26,840 nucleotides of DNA, taken from contig CAJBVU010000231.1 in assembly GCA_903959115.1 (NCBI GenBank), forward strand, positions 1 through 26,840, read 5' to 3'. Source of the stretch: an uncultured Bacteroidota bacterium (GTDB lineage: Bacteria; Bacteroidota; Bacteroidia; NS11-12g; UBA955). Of the stretch, positions 1 through 9,077 are shown piece by piece. The notes below the pieces were generated by a model, which was not told the origin of the DNA, did no database searches, and saw only the letters and a list, made by a program, of their open reading frames with translations. The translations under genes and the position numbers were made by a program. Positions within the stretch are counted from its first letter, which is position 1. Each line of letters starts with the position of its first letter.

Positions 1-236
1 AGGATTTCCGTTCAACTTCTCCAAATGTATTGTTGAAGGGTGCTTGGATTGATAATTCAGTGTTCATCGGCGACGATCAATTGATGGCTTTGATCAAGTT
101 GAAGTCAAGAGAAGAATTGATTGGAGAAATCATCGGTTTGTTGCAGTCACCCATCAAGAATGTTATTGGTGCATTGCAAGCTAGCGGACCACAAAAAATT
201 GGCGGCTTAATTAAGGCGCTTGAAGAAAGAAACTAA
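1..236 (+). CDS. rplJ: 50S ribosomal protein L10, C-terminal part (5' truncated)
   Basis: The frame is open from base 3 and stops with TAA at 234-236. It encodes about 77 residues (DFRSTSPNVLLKGAWIDN...) that look like the C-terminal part of bacterial L10, ending in the helical KALEERN tail that carries L7/L12 dimers. The start lies outside the window. L10 anchors the L7/L12 stalk at the GTPase-associated centre of the large subunit. The identification rests on the sequence and on its place directly before rplL and rpoBC, the usual bacterial order. The ATG-like and TTG codons near position 30 are internal and are not starts. Confidence 0.9.
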   Translation, partial: DFRSTSPNVLLKGAWIDNSVFIGDDQLMALIKLKSREELIGEIIGLLQSPIKNVIGALQASGPQKIGGLIKALEERN

Positions 237-264
237 ACAAAAAAAACACTTAAATTAAATAACA

Positions 265-642
265 ATGGTAGATTTAAAAGAATTCGCGAACCAGTTGGTA
301 AACCTTACTGTAAAAGAGGTTAACGAGCTTGCTCAAATTTTGAAAGAAGAGCATGGCATCGAGCCTGCAGCTGCTGCTGTGGCTGTTGCTGCGCCTGCTG
401 CAGGTGGTGGCGAAGCTGCTGCTGCTGAGCAAACAGAATTTGATGTGATCTTGGTTAGCGCAGGCGACGCCAAATTGCAGATCGTAAAGATCGTTAAAGA
501 TTTGACAGGCTTGGGCTTGAAAGAAGCAAAAGACTTAGTAGACGGTGCTCCTAAGGCAGTAAAAGAGAAGGTTTCTAAAGCAGAAGCCGAAGATTTTGCA
601 GCTAAATTGAAAGAGGCCGGTGCTACAGTTGAAATTAAGTAA
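265..642 (+). CDS. rplL: 50S ribosomal protein L7/L12
   Basis: A 125-residue protein with the full L7/L12 plan: an N-terminal dimerisation domain (about residues 1-33), an Ala/Gly-rich flexible hinge (about 34-55, AAAAVAVAAPAAGGG) and a C-terminal factor-binding domain (about 57-125) with the conserved KDLTGLGLKEAKDLVD helix region. It forms the mobile stalk that recruits EF-Tu, EF-G and other translational GTPases. It starts at an ATG 28 bp after rplJ, behind an A-rich leader with no Shine-Dalgarno sequence, as is normal in Bacteroidota. A hairpin followed by T runs lies just downstream, so rplL and rpoB can be expressed at different levels from one transcript. Confidence 0.97.
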   Translation: MVDLKEFANQLVNLTVKEVNELAQILKEEHGIEPAAAAVAVAAPAAGGGEAAAAEQTEFDVILVSAGDAKLQIVKIVKDLTGLGLKEAKDLVDGAPKAVKEKVSKAEAEDFAAKLKEAGATVEIK

Positions 643-662
643 GCACTCCCCCATTTAACCCT

Positions 663-698
663 AAGGCCCCGGATATTCCGCGGGCCTTTTGGGCGTTT
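663..698 (+). terminator. Hairpin terminator/attenuator between rplL and rpoB
   Basis: Arms AAGGCCC (663-669) and GGGCCTT (682-688) pair fully. An inner CGGA/TCCG stem (670-673 with 677-680) closes a TAT loop, leaving one unpaired C at 681. TTTT and, after GGGCG, TTTTT follow. It begins 20 bp after the rplL stop. A partial terminator at this position is known in E. coli, where it lowers rpoBC expression relative to the ribosomal protein genes; the same role here is inferred. Confidence 0.7.
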
Positions 699-739
699 TT
701 AGTACCAACACCACTGTCAAACCATTAACAACAAAAAAA

Positions 740-3700
740 TTGAGCACCACACACAACAAAAGGATCTCATTTGGTAAGGTAAAACACGCCATTGAGTACC
801 CTGATTTTCTGGACGTACAACTCCAATCTTTTCAAGAGTTTTTCCAGTTAGATACACCCGCTGACAAGCGTGAAGGAGAGGGATTGTTTGAAGTTTTTCG
901 TGAGAACTTCCCAATTACTGATACACGCAACATCTTTGTGTTGGAATTCCTTGATTATTTCGTGGATCCCCCAAGGTATGTCATCAATGAGTGTATCGAA
1001 CGCGGCTTAACTTATGCTGTGCCTTTGAAGGCTAAGTTGAAGTTGAGTTGTAACGACCCAGAACATGAAGACTTTCAAACCATTGTTCAAGACGTTTATT
1101 TGGGAACCATCCCATACATGTCGCCCAATGGTACTTTTATTATCAATGGTGCTGAACGTGTAATCGTGAGTCAGTTGCACCGTTCACCTGGCGTATTCTT
1201 TGGCCAAAGTGTTCACAGCAACGGAACAAAATTATATTCAGCTCGTGTAATTCCTTTCAAGGGTTCTTGGATTGAATTCGCAACGGATGTGAATGCAGTA
1301 ATGTATGCATACATCGACCGTAAGAAGAAATTCCCGGTAACCACGTTGTTGCGCGCCATCGGTTTTGAGAGTGACAAGGATATTCTTGACATCTTCGGAT
1401 TGAGTGAAGAAGTAAAAGTATCTAAAGCTGGCTTGAAGCGTGTTATTGGTAGGAAATTGGCAGCGAGGGTTTTGCGCACGTGGATTGAGGATTTTGTGGA
1501 TGAAGATACAGGTGAAGTAGTAAGTATTGAGCGTAACGAGGTTATCTTGGAACGTGATACTTTGTTGGCTGAAGATCACATCGATTTGATTGTTGAGGCA
1601 GGCGTTAAGTCAATTATTTTGAATGCTGAGTCTGAAAACGGAATCAGCTATGATGTAATTTATAACACCTTGCAAAAGGATACTTCAAACAACGGAAAAG
1701 AAGCGTTGGAAGTAATCTATCGTCAATTGAGGAATGCAGATCCACCGGATGAAGAAACCGCCCGTGGTATCATTGAGCGTTTGTTCTTCTCAGACAAGCG
1801 TTATGACTTGGGTGAAGTAGGTCGTTACCGTATTAACAAGAAATTGGAAATCAACACTCCAATGGAGGTTCGTGTATTGACAAAAGACGATATTATCAGC
1901 ATCATCAAGTATTTGATTGAATTGTATAACGGTTCAGAAATATTGGATGATATTGATCACTTGAGTAACCGTCGTGTCCGCACTGTGGGTGAGCAATTGT
2001 ATGCTCAGTTTGGTGTTGGTTTGGCGCGTATGGCAAGAACCATTCGTGAGAAAATGAATATTCGTGATAACGAAGTATTTACACCTCAGGATTTGGTGAA
2101 TGCTCGTACACTATCGAGTGTAATTAATTCATTCTTCGGTACCAACCAACTGAGTCAGTTCTTGGATCAAATTAATCCTTTGGCAGAAATTACGCACAAA
2201 CGTCGTTTGAGCGCACTTGGTCCGGGTGGTTTGAGTCGTGAACGTGCCGGTTTTGAGGTTCGTGACGTACACTATACGCACTACGGTCGTTTGTGTACTA
2301 TTGAAACACCTGAAGGACCAAACATCGGTTTGATTTCTTCTTTGTGTGTACACGCAAAGATTAATGGAATGGGCTTCTTGGAAACTCCTTATCGTAAGGT
2401 AGTGAACGGGAAGGTAGAAAGTGGTATCGTTTATCTTTCTGCAGAGGAAGAGGATGGTAAAACAATCGCTCAGGCCAATGCCGAGTTGGACGAAAAAGGA
2501 AACTTTATGACTACGTTGGTGAAGAGCCGTAAGGAAGGTGACTTCCCATTGGTGAATCCAGCGCAGTTAGAATATATGGACGTAGCTCCAAACCAAATCG
2601 TATCGATTGCAGCTTCATTGATTCCTTTCTTGGAGCATGATGATGCAAACCGTGCGTTGATGGGATCTAACATGCAACGTCAGGCCGTACCATTGTTGCG
2701 TCCTGAAGCCCCGATTGTTGGAACCGGTTTGGAAGAAAAAGTGGCTCGCGACAGTCGCTCTTTGATCAATGCAGAAGGCAATGGTGAAGTAGTGTATGTC
2801 GATTCTCGTGAGATCCGCATTCGCTACGACCACAATGATTTTGATGATTTAGTGAGCTTCACTGGAGATACCAAAACTTATCATTTGATCAAATTCCGCA
2901 GAACCAACCAAAACTCTTGTATCAACTTGCGTCCTATCGTTAAGAAGGGCGATAGAGTGAGCAAAGGTGAGGTTCTTTGCGAAGGTTACGCAACCCAAGG
3001 CGGAGAATTGGCATTGGGTAGAAACTTGCGTGTGGCCTACATGCCATGGCAGGGTTATAACTTTGAGGATGCGATTGTAATTTCTGAAAAAGTAGTAAAA
3101 GACGATTGGTATACAACCGTTTATATTACTGAATACGAATTAGAAGTGCGCGATACAAAGCGTGGAGAAGAAGAGTTAACGAATGACATTCCAAACGTGA
3201 GTGAGGAAATGACTCGTAACTTGGACGACAACGGTTTGATTCGTGTTGGAGCTGAAGTTAAAGAAGGCGATATTCTGATTGGTAAAATCACACCAAAAGG
3301 TGAGACTGAACCATCTCCAGAAGAAAAGTTGTTGCGTGCGATCTTTGGTGATAAAGCGGGCGACGTAAAAGACGCTTCTTTGAAAGCTTCTCCAGGTGCT
3401 CAAGGTGTTGTTATCGATAAGAAATTGTTCTCTAAGAGCAAGAAAGATAAGGGCACACGTTCTGGTGATAAGACTCGTTTGTCTAAGATGGACGATGATC
3501 ATCGCAAGGAATTGGGCATGTTGAAAGACGAATTGGTTAAGAAATTGTTCCAATTGGTGGGCGGAAAAACTTCTCAAGGTGTATATAATATGTACAGCGA
3601 AGAGTTGATTCCAAAGGGAACTAAGTTCACTCAAAAGAACTTGATGAGCATTGATTACAGCAATGTGAACTACCACAATTGGACCAGCGATGCGGACAAG

Positions 3701-4543
3701 AATAGTTTTGTTGTTCGTTGTTTAACCAACTTCATCAATGTAAATAACGAAAAGGTTACCAATTACAAGCGTGAACATTACTCAATCAGTGTGGGTGATG
3801 AATTGCCAACAGGTATCCTTCAGTTGGCGAAAGTTTATGTAGCCAATAAGCGTAAATTGAAAGTGGGAGATAAGATGGCGGGTCGTCACGGAAACAAGGG
3901 TATTGTTGCCCGTATCGTTCGTGAGGAAGACATGCCATTCTTGGATGATGGAACTCCGATGGACATCGTGTTGAACCCATTGGGTGTACCTTCACGTATG
4001 AACTTGGGTCAGATCTATGAAACCGTTTTGGCTTGGGCTGGAAAAGAAATGGGTGTTCGTTTTGCGACTCCAATCTTTGATGGTGCTACTATGGCTGAGA
4101 TCGATGAGGTAACTGAAAAAGCAGGTATCCCGAAGAACGGTTTGGTGCATTTGAACGACGGTTTGAGTGGTGACAGATTTGATCAACCAACGACAGTAGG
4201 TATCAGCTATATGTTGAAACTGGGTCACATGGTGGATGATAAGATGCACGCTCGTTCAATCGGTCCATATTCATTGATTACGCAACAGCCATTGGGTGGT
4301 AAAGCTCAGTTTGGTGGTCAGCGTTTTGGTGAGATGGAAGTTTGGGCATTGGAAGCATTTGGTGCTGCCAATATCTTACGTGAAATCTTAACTGTGAAGT
4401 CGGATGACATTACAGGTAGGGCGAAAGCGTACGAAGCCATCGTAAAAGGTGATAACATCACTAACATCGGAACCCCAGAGTCATTTAACGTATTGCTGCA
4501 CGAGCTCCGCGGTTTGGGCTTGGAAGTAACATTTATGGATTAA
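740..4543 (+). CDS. rpoB: DNA-directed RNA polymerase subunit beta
   Basis: From TTG at 740 the protein is 1267 residues; the frame is open back to another TTG at 689. I prefer 740. It gives MSTTHNKRISFGK, which aligns with the usual Bacteroidota beta N-terminus, it follows an A-rich leader (ACAACAAAAAAA), and it leaves the 663-698 terminator wholly non-coding. There is no in-frame ATG near the start. Visible landmarks are the rifampicin-pocket region (QLSQFLDQINPLAEITHKRR, 2150s-2210s), GPGGLSRERAGFEVRDVH, an IETPEGPNIG motif, KVGDKMAGRHGNKG near 3860-3900, and the C-terminal FGGQRFGEMEVWALEAFGA. It forms the catalytic core with beta'. The residue before IETPEG is Thr (codon 2297-2299), where Pro is nearly universal. 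Confidence 0.97.
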   Translation: MSTTHNKRISFGKVKHAIEYPDFLDVQLQSFQEFFQLDTPADKREGEGLFEVFRENFPITDTRNIFVLEFLDYFVDPPRYVINECIERGLTYAVPLKAKLKLSCNDPEHEDFQTIVQDVYLGTIPYMSPNGTFIINGAERVIVSQLHRSPGVFFGQSVHSNGTKLYSARVIPFKGSWIEFATDVNAVMYAYIDRKKKFPVTTLLRAIGFESDKDILDIFGLSEEVKVSKAGLKRVIGRKLAARVLRTWIEDFVDEDTGEVVSIERNEVILERDTLLAEDHIDLIVEAGVKSIILNAESENGISYDVIYNTLQKDTSNNGKEALEVIYRQLRNADPPDEETARGIIERLFFSDKRYDLGEVGRYRINKKLEINTPMEVRVLTKDDIISIIKYLIELYNGSEILDDIDHLSNRRVRTVGEQLYAQFGVGLARMARTIREKMNIRDNEVFTPQDLVNARTLSSVINSFFGTNQLSQFLDQINPLAEITHKRRLSALGPGGLSRERAGFEVRDVHYTHYGRLCTIETPEGPNIGLISSLCVHAKINGMGFLETPYRKVVNGKVESGIVYLSAEEEDGKTIAQANAELDEKGNFMTTLVKSRKEGDFPLVNPAQLEYMDVAPNQIVSIAASLIPFLEHDDANRALMGSNMQRQAVPLLRPEAPIVGTGLEEKVARDSRSLINAEGNGEVVYVDSREIRIRYDHNDFDDLVSFTGDTKTYHLIKFRRTNQNSCINLRPIVKKGDRVSKGEVLCEGYATQGGELALGRNLRVAYMPWQGYNFEDAIVISEKVVKDDWYTTVYITEYELEVRDTKRGEEELTNDIPNVSEEMTRNLDDNGLIRVGAEVKEGDILIGKITPKGETEPSPEEKLLRAIFGDKAGDVKDASLKASPGAQGVVIDKKLFSKSKKDKGTRSGDKTRLSKMDDDHRKELGMLKDELVKKLFQLVGGKTSQGVYNMYSEELIPKGTKFTQKNLMSIDYSNVNYHNWTSDADKNSFVVRCLTNFINVNNEKVTNYKREHYSISVGDELPTGILQLAKVYVANKRKLKVGDKMAGRHGNKGIVARIVREEDMPFLDDGTPMDIVLNPLGVPSRMNLGQIYETVLAWAGKEMGVRFATPIFDGATMAEIDEVTEKAGIPKNGLVHLNDGLSGDRFDQPTTVGISYMLKLGHMVDDKMHARSIGPYSLITQQPLGGKAQFGGQRFGEMEVWALEAFGAANILREILTVKSDDITGRAKAYEAIVKGDNITNIGTPESFNVLLHELRGLGLEVTFMD

Positions 4544-4559
4544 TCTCTAGAAACCAATC

Positions 4560-7500
4560 ATGCAACTTCAAAAGAAAACACAAAAACAAGGGAGCAATTT
4601 TAGCAAGATCCGTATCTCGCTTGCTTCTCCTGAAAACATATTACGTCGCAGTTTCGGTGAGGTAGTTAAACCCGAAACCATCAACTATCGCAGTTACAAG
4701 CCCGAAATGGGAGGTTTGTTCTGTGAGCGCATATTTGGTCCTATCAAGGATTACGAATGTCATTGCGGAAAATACAAGCGTATCCGTTACAAGGGAATCG
4801 TTTGTGACCGTTGTGGCGTTGAGGTAACTGAAAAGAAAGTACGTAGAGAGCGTATGGGTCACATCAACTTGGTGGTACCTGTTGCGCACATTTGGTACTT
4901 CCGTTCTTTGCCAAACAAAATTGGTTACTTATTAGGTATCCCTACCAAGAAATTGGACATGGTAATTTACTATGAGCGCTACGTGGTTATTCAAACCGGT
5001 GCAGCGAGCAATGTAAATTATTTGGATTTGTTAACTGAGGAAGAATATTTGGACATCGTTGATTCTTTACCAAAAGAAAATCAGATGTTGGAGAATTCTG
5101 ATCCTAACAAATTTGTAGCCATGATGGGTGCTGAAGCGTTGGAAGAATTGTTGAAGCGTGTGAACTTGGATACGTTGAGCTACGACTTGCGTAACCAGGC
5201 TGCCACTGAAACCTCACAACAGCGTAAGCAAGAGGCGTTGAAGCGTTTGAAAGTAATCGAAAGCTTCCGCGGTGCTCAGTTAACGGGTGAAAATCGTCCT
5301 GAGTGGATGATTATGAAGATGTTGCCAGTGATTCCACCAGAATTGCGCCCATTGGTGCCTTTGGAAGGTGGAAGATTTGCAACTTCAGATTTGAATGATT
5401 TGTATCGCCGTGTAATTATCCGTAACAACCGTTTGAAGCGTTTGGTTGAGATCAAAGCCCCTGAGGTGATCTTGCGTAACGAGAAGCGTATGTTGCAGGA
5501 AGCGGTTGATTCATTGTTGGATAACACCCGTCGTGCTAGTGCTGTGAAGAGCGAAGGCAATCGTCCTTTGAAATCTTTGAGCGATATGCTTAAGGGTAAG
5601 CAAGGTCGTTTCCGTCAGAACTTGTTGGGTAAGCGTGTTGACTATTCTGGTCGTTCTGTAATCGTGGTAGGTCCTACACTTAAATTGAATGAGTGTGGAT
5701 TGCCAAAGAATATGGCTGCGGAATTGTTCAAGCCGTTTATCATTCGTAAATTGATCGAAAGGGGTATCGTAAAAACCGTAAAAACTGCGAAGAAAATCGT
5801 AGAGAAAAAAGATCCGGTGATTTGGGATATCTTGGAAAATATTTTGAAAGGTCATCCAGTATTGTTGAACCGTGCTCCTACGCTTCACAGATTGGGTATC
5901 CAAGCTTTCCAACCTAAGTTGGTTGAGGGCAAGGCTATTCAGTTACACCCATTGGTTTGTTCTGGATTTAACGCGGATTTTGATGGTGACCAGATGGCGG
6001 TTCACGTGCCTTTGGGCAACGCAGCTGTAGCGGAAGCTCAGTTGTTGATGTTGGCTTCGCACAACATTTTGAACCCTGCAAATGGTGCACCTATTACCGT
6101 TCCTTCTCAGGATATGATCTTGGGATTGTACTACATCACCAAAGAGCGTAAGGCAACTGCTGAACACCCAGTAAAAGGTGAAGGTTTGTCTTTCTATGGT
6201 GCTGAAGAAGCCATCATCGCTTACAATGAAGGTCGTGCCGAATTACATTCAAAAGTGAAATGTAAGGCCACCGTATTGGAAAATGGTGAATTGGTAGAAA
6301 AAATCATCGACACAACCATTGGTCGTATCTTATTTAACCAAGTAGTTCCTAGCGAGGTTGGATACATCAATGAATTATTGAAGAAGAAGAATTTGCGTGA
6401 TATCATTACCAACATCATTCGTTTGAGCGGTGTTGCTAAGGCTGCAGATTTCTTGGATAATATCAAGAATTTAGGATTCCACTACGCATTTAAAGGTGGA
6501 TTGAGCTTTAACTTGAGCTATGTAAAAATCCCTGTTGAGAAAGAACAGTTGGTTAGCAAGGCGATGGAAGAAGTATTGGAGATCCAATCGAATGCGGATA
6601 TGGGATTCATTACAAACAATGAGCGTTACAACCAGGTAATTGATTTGTGGACACGTGTAAACAACCAGTTGGCTCGTGTATTGATCAATGATTTGCAGAA
6701 TGAAGACCAAGGGTTCAACCCAATTTATATGATGTTGGATTCTGGAGCCCGTGGTTCTAAGGAGCAAATTCGTCAGTTGGGTGGTATGCGTGGTTTGATG
6801 GCTAAGCCTCAAAAGAACACAGGTGGTTCTGGTGGTGATACCATTGAAAACCCAATTATTTCTAACTTCAAAGAAGGTTTGAACGTATTGGAATACTTTG
6901 TATCTACGCACGGTGCTCGTAAAGGTTTGGCTGATACGGCGTTGAAAACTGCGGATGCGGGTTACTTGACTCGTCGTTTGCATGACGTAGCTCAGGATGT
7001 TGTAATTACCGAGCCTGATTGTGGTACTTTGAGAGGTATTGCGATGAGTGCATTGATGAATAACGACGAAATCGCAGAGCCTTTGTACGAACGTATCTTG
7101 GGTAGAACTGCTTTGGATCGAGTTTATCATCCAAAAACGGGTGAGTTGATTGTTTCTGGAGGTCAGGAATTGACAGAAGAAATTTCTCATGCCATTGAGG
7201 ATGCAGGAATTGAAGAATTGGAAATCCGTTCGGTATTGACTTGTGAAACGTTGACAGGTGTTTGTGCTGCTTGTTATGGTCGTAACTTGTCTACTGGAAG
7301 AATGGTTCAAGCTGGTGAAGCTGTGGGTGTAATTGCTGCACAGTCAATTGGAGAACCTGGAACACAGTTGACGTTACGTACTTTCCACACGGGTGGTGCG
7401 GCGTTGAACATTGCTGCGGAGAACACATTGACAACCAAATACGAAGGTGTGATTAGCTTCGACGGAATGCGTACAGTTACCAAATTTGATACCGATGAAA

Positions 7501-8873
7501 ATGGCGAAGCCAAGAATTCGGAAATCGTATTGGGTCGTTCTGGAGAGGTGAGAGTTTTGGATCCTAAGACCAAGACTGTAATCACAACTTACAATATTCC
7601 TTATGGTGCCGTTTTGATGGTAAAAGAAGGACAAAAAGCGAAAAAAGGCGATGTGATGTGCACATGGGATCCTTTTAACACGTTGATTATTTCTGACATT
7701 GATGGTAAGGTGACTTACGAAAACATCATTGAAGGTGTGAACATGCGTGAAGAAGGTGATGAGCAAACAGGATTGTCTGAATTGGTGATTGTAGAAAGTC
7801 GCGATAAGACTAAGGTGCCTCAGTTCCGCGTAGAAGGTGACGATGAAGTAACCAAAATATTCAACATGCCTATGGGTGCTATCTTGGTTGCCAAGAAGGG
7901 TGCTACCGTTAAGGGTGGTGATGTATTGGCGAAGATTCCTCGTTCTGCTACTAGAACTCGTGATATCACGGGTGGTCTTCCTCGTGTGACAGAATTGTTT
8001 GAAGCGCGTAACCCTTCTAACCCAGCAGTTGTTGCTGAGATCGATGGTGTTGTGACTTACGGTTTGTCTAAGCGTGGTAACCAGGAAATCATCATTACGT
8101 CTAAAGACGATGAAGTTAAACATTACCAAGTGCCATTGTCTAAGCACATTTTGGTTCACGATGGCGACTATGTGAGAGCAGGTCAGCCGTTGAGCGACGG
8201 TGCAATTACCCCTCAAGATATTCTTCGTATTGAAGGACCAGCATCAGTGCAGCGTTATGTATTGAATGGTATCCAAGAAGTATATCGTTTGCAGGGTGTA
8301 ACTATCAACGACAAGCACATTGAAGTAATTGTTCGTCAGATGATGCAGAAAATGGAAATCGTTGATCCAGGCGATACTCGTTTCTTGGAAGGTGAAATCG
8401 CCGACCGTTGGACGTTGCGTTTGGAGAATGATAACATTTGGGACAAGAAGTTTGTAACGGATCCAGGTGATAGCACAAATATGCATGCCGGACAAATTGT
8501 GAGTTTGAAAGATTTACGTCAGGAAAACAGCACATTGCGTCGTCAGGATATGAAGTTGGTACAATATCGCGATGCGGTATCTGCTACGGCTACTCCGGTG
8601 TTACAAGGTATCACTAGAGCATCATTGGGTACTCAGAGTTTCATGAGTGCTGCATCGTTCCAGGAAACCACTAAAGTATTGAATGAAGCTGCAATTTCGG
8701 GTAAGATCGACGAACTGAGAGGTTTGAAAGAAAACGTAATTGTGGGTCATTTGATTCCTGCGGGTACTGGCTTACGTAGATTCCAGGAAGTAATTACTGG
8801 TTCTAAGGAAGAGTACGAACGTATGATGGCTGCTAAATATGATGAAGCAGAAGAGGTAGCTGCAGAGGCTTAA
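4560..8873 (+). CDS. rpoC: DNA-directed RNA polymerase subunit beta'
   Basis: A 1437-residue beta' subunit starting at an ATG 16 bp after rpoB. The N-terminal zinc site is C67, C69, C82, C85. The catalytic motif NADFDGD is at residues 471-477, with Mg-binding D473, D475 and D477. The second zinc site appears in CGTLRG and in CETLTGVCAACYG. The trigger-loop and bridge-helix region (GARGSKEQIRQLGGMRGLMAKP near 6750-6810) is present, as is the SFQETTKVLNEAAI C-terminal module. No frameshift or insertion is seen. It is co-transcribed with rpoB and ends 26 bp before a strong terminator. Confidence 0.98.
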   Translation: MQLQKKTQKQGSNFSKIRISLASPENILRRSFGEVVKPETINYRSYKPEMGGLFCERIFGPIKDYECHCGKYKRIRYKGIVCDRCGVEVTEKKVRRERMGHINLVVPVAHIWYFRSLPNKIGYLLGIPTKKLDMVIYYERYVVIQTGAASNVNYLDLLTEEEYLDIVDSLPKENQMLENSDPNKFVAMMGAEALEELLKRVNLDTLSYDLRNQAATETSQQRKQEALKRLKVIESFRGAQLTGENRPEWMIMKMLPVIPPELRPLVPLEGGRFATSDLNDLYRRVIIRNNRLKRLVEIKAPEVILRNEKRMLQEAVDSLLDNTRRASAVKSEGNRPLKSLSDMLKGKQGRFRQNLLGKRVDYSGRSVIVVGPTLKLNECGLPKNMAAELFKPFIIRKLIERGIVKTVKTAKKIVEKKDPVIWDILENILKGHPVLLNRAPTLHRLGIQAFQPKLVEGKAIQLHPLVCSGFNADFDGDQMAVHVPLGNAAVAEAQLLMLASHNILNPANGAPITVPSQDMILGLYYITKERKATAEHPVKGEGLSFYGAEEAIIAYNEGRAELHSKVKCKATVLENGELVEKIIDTTIGRILFNQVVPSEVGYINELLKKKNLRDIITNIIRLSGVAKAADFLDNIKNLGFHYAFKGGLSFNLSYVKIPVEKEQLVSKAMEEVLEIQSNADMGFITNNERYNQVIDLWTRVNNQLARVLINDLQNEDQGFNPIYMMLDSGARGSKEQIRQLGGMRGLMAKPQKNTGGSGGDTIENPIISNFKEGLNVLEYFVSTHGARKGLADTALKTADAGYLTRRLHDVAQDVVITEPDCGTLRGIAMSALMNNDEIAEPLYERILGRTALDRVYHPKTGELIVSGGQELTEEISHAIEDAGIEELEIRSVLTCETLTGVCAACYGRNLSTGRMVQAGEAVGVIAAQSIGEPGTQLTLRTFHTGGAALNIAAENTLTTKYEGVISFDGMRTVTKFDTDENGEAKNSEIVLGRSGEVRVLDPKTKTVITTYNIPYGAVLMVKEGQKAKKGDVMCTWDPFNTLIISDIDGKVTYENIIEGVNMREEGDEQTGLSELVIVESRDKTKVPQFRVEGDDEVTKIFNMPMGAILVAKKGATVKGGDVLAKIPRSATRTRDITGGLPRVTELFEARNPSNPAVVAEIDGVVTYGLSKRGNQEIIITSKDDEVKHYQVPLSKHILVHDGDYVRAGQPLSDGAITPQDILRIEGPASVQRYVLNGIQEVYRLQGVTINDKHIEVIVRQMMQKMEIVDPGDTRFLEGEIADRWTLRLENDNIWDKKFVTDPGDSTNMHAGQIVSLKDLRQENSTLRRQDMKLVQYRDAVSATATPVLQGITRASLGTQSFMSAASFQETTKVLNEAAISGKIDELRGLKENVIVGHLIPAGTGLRRFQEVITGSKEEYERMMAAKYDEAEEVAAEA

Positions 8874-8899
8874 TCTTCAATCGTTTAGAAATATGTAGT

Positions 8900-8938
8900 A
8901 ACAGAGAGGGCGGCCATTGGCCGCCCTCTCTGTTTAAT
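8900..8938 (+). terminator. Strong intrinsic terminator after rpoC
   Basis: A perfect 16-bp inverted repeat: left arm 8900-8915 (AACAGAGAGGGCGGCC), loop ATT, right arm 8919-8934. TTTAATT follows. It starts 26 bp after the rpoC stop and closes the rplJL-rpoBC operon. The stem is nearly symmetrical, but the opposite strand lacks a clean T tract. Confidence 0.9.
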
Positions 8939-8972
8939 TGACTATCTGAATGAAATGAATTGGTTGATTACC

Positions 8973-9043
8973 ATGCATCGACTAGAATAGCTGATGGCCA
9001 TCCAATTATCGTTCGCACTGCTGATGGAAATGCATCGACCAGA
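8973..9043. repeat. Short imperfect direct repeat in the rpoC/ABC intergenic region
   Basis: ATGCATCGACTAGA (8973-8986) recurs as ATGCATCGACCAGA (9030-9043), 57 bp apart, with 13 of 14 bases identical. A second word, GCTGATGG, is at 8990-8997 and 9020-9027. The 8935-9077 stretch holds no gene. The function is unknown; it may be a decayed duplication. Confidence 0.6.
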
Positions 9044-9077
9044 GCCTCTGCATGAATAAAAAAAGCGAAACGAGGAT

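Noticed and set aside
689..739. N-terminal extension of rpoB from TTG 689
   Set aside because: It begins in the T tail of the terminator hairpin and adds 17 residues not expected for the family.
3176..3676. 166-codon antisense ORF opposite rpoB
   Set aside because: Same codon-bias effect; no promoter, family or start context supports it.
6471..8216. Two minus-strand ORFs of 279 and 280 codons opposite rpoC
   Set aside because: They are Gln/Thr/Arg/Phe-rich with no recognisable domain, and they are explained by TTG leucine usage in rpoC, which is itself intact.
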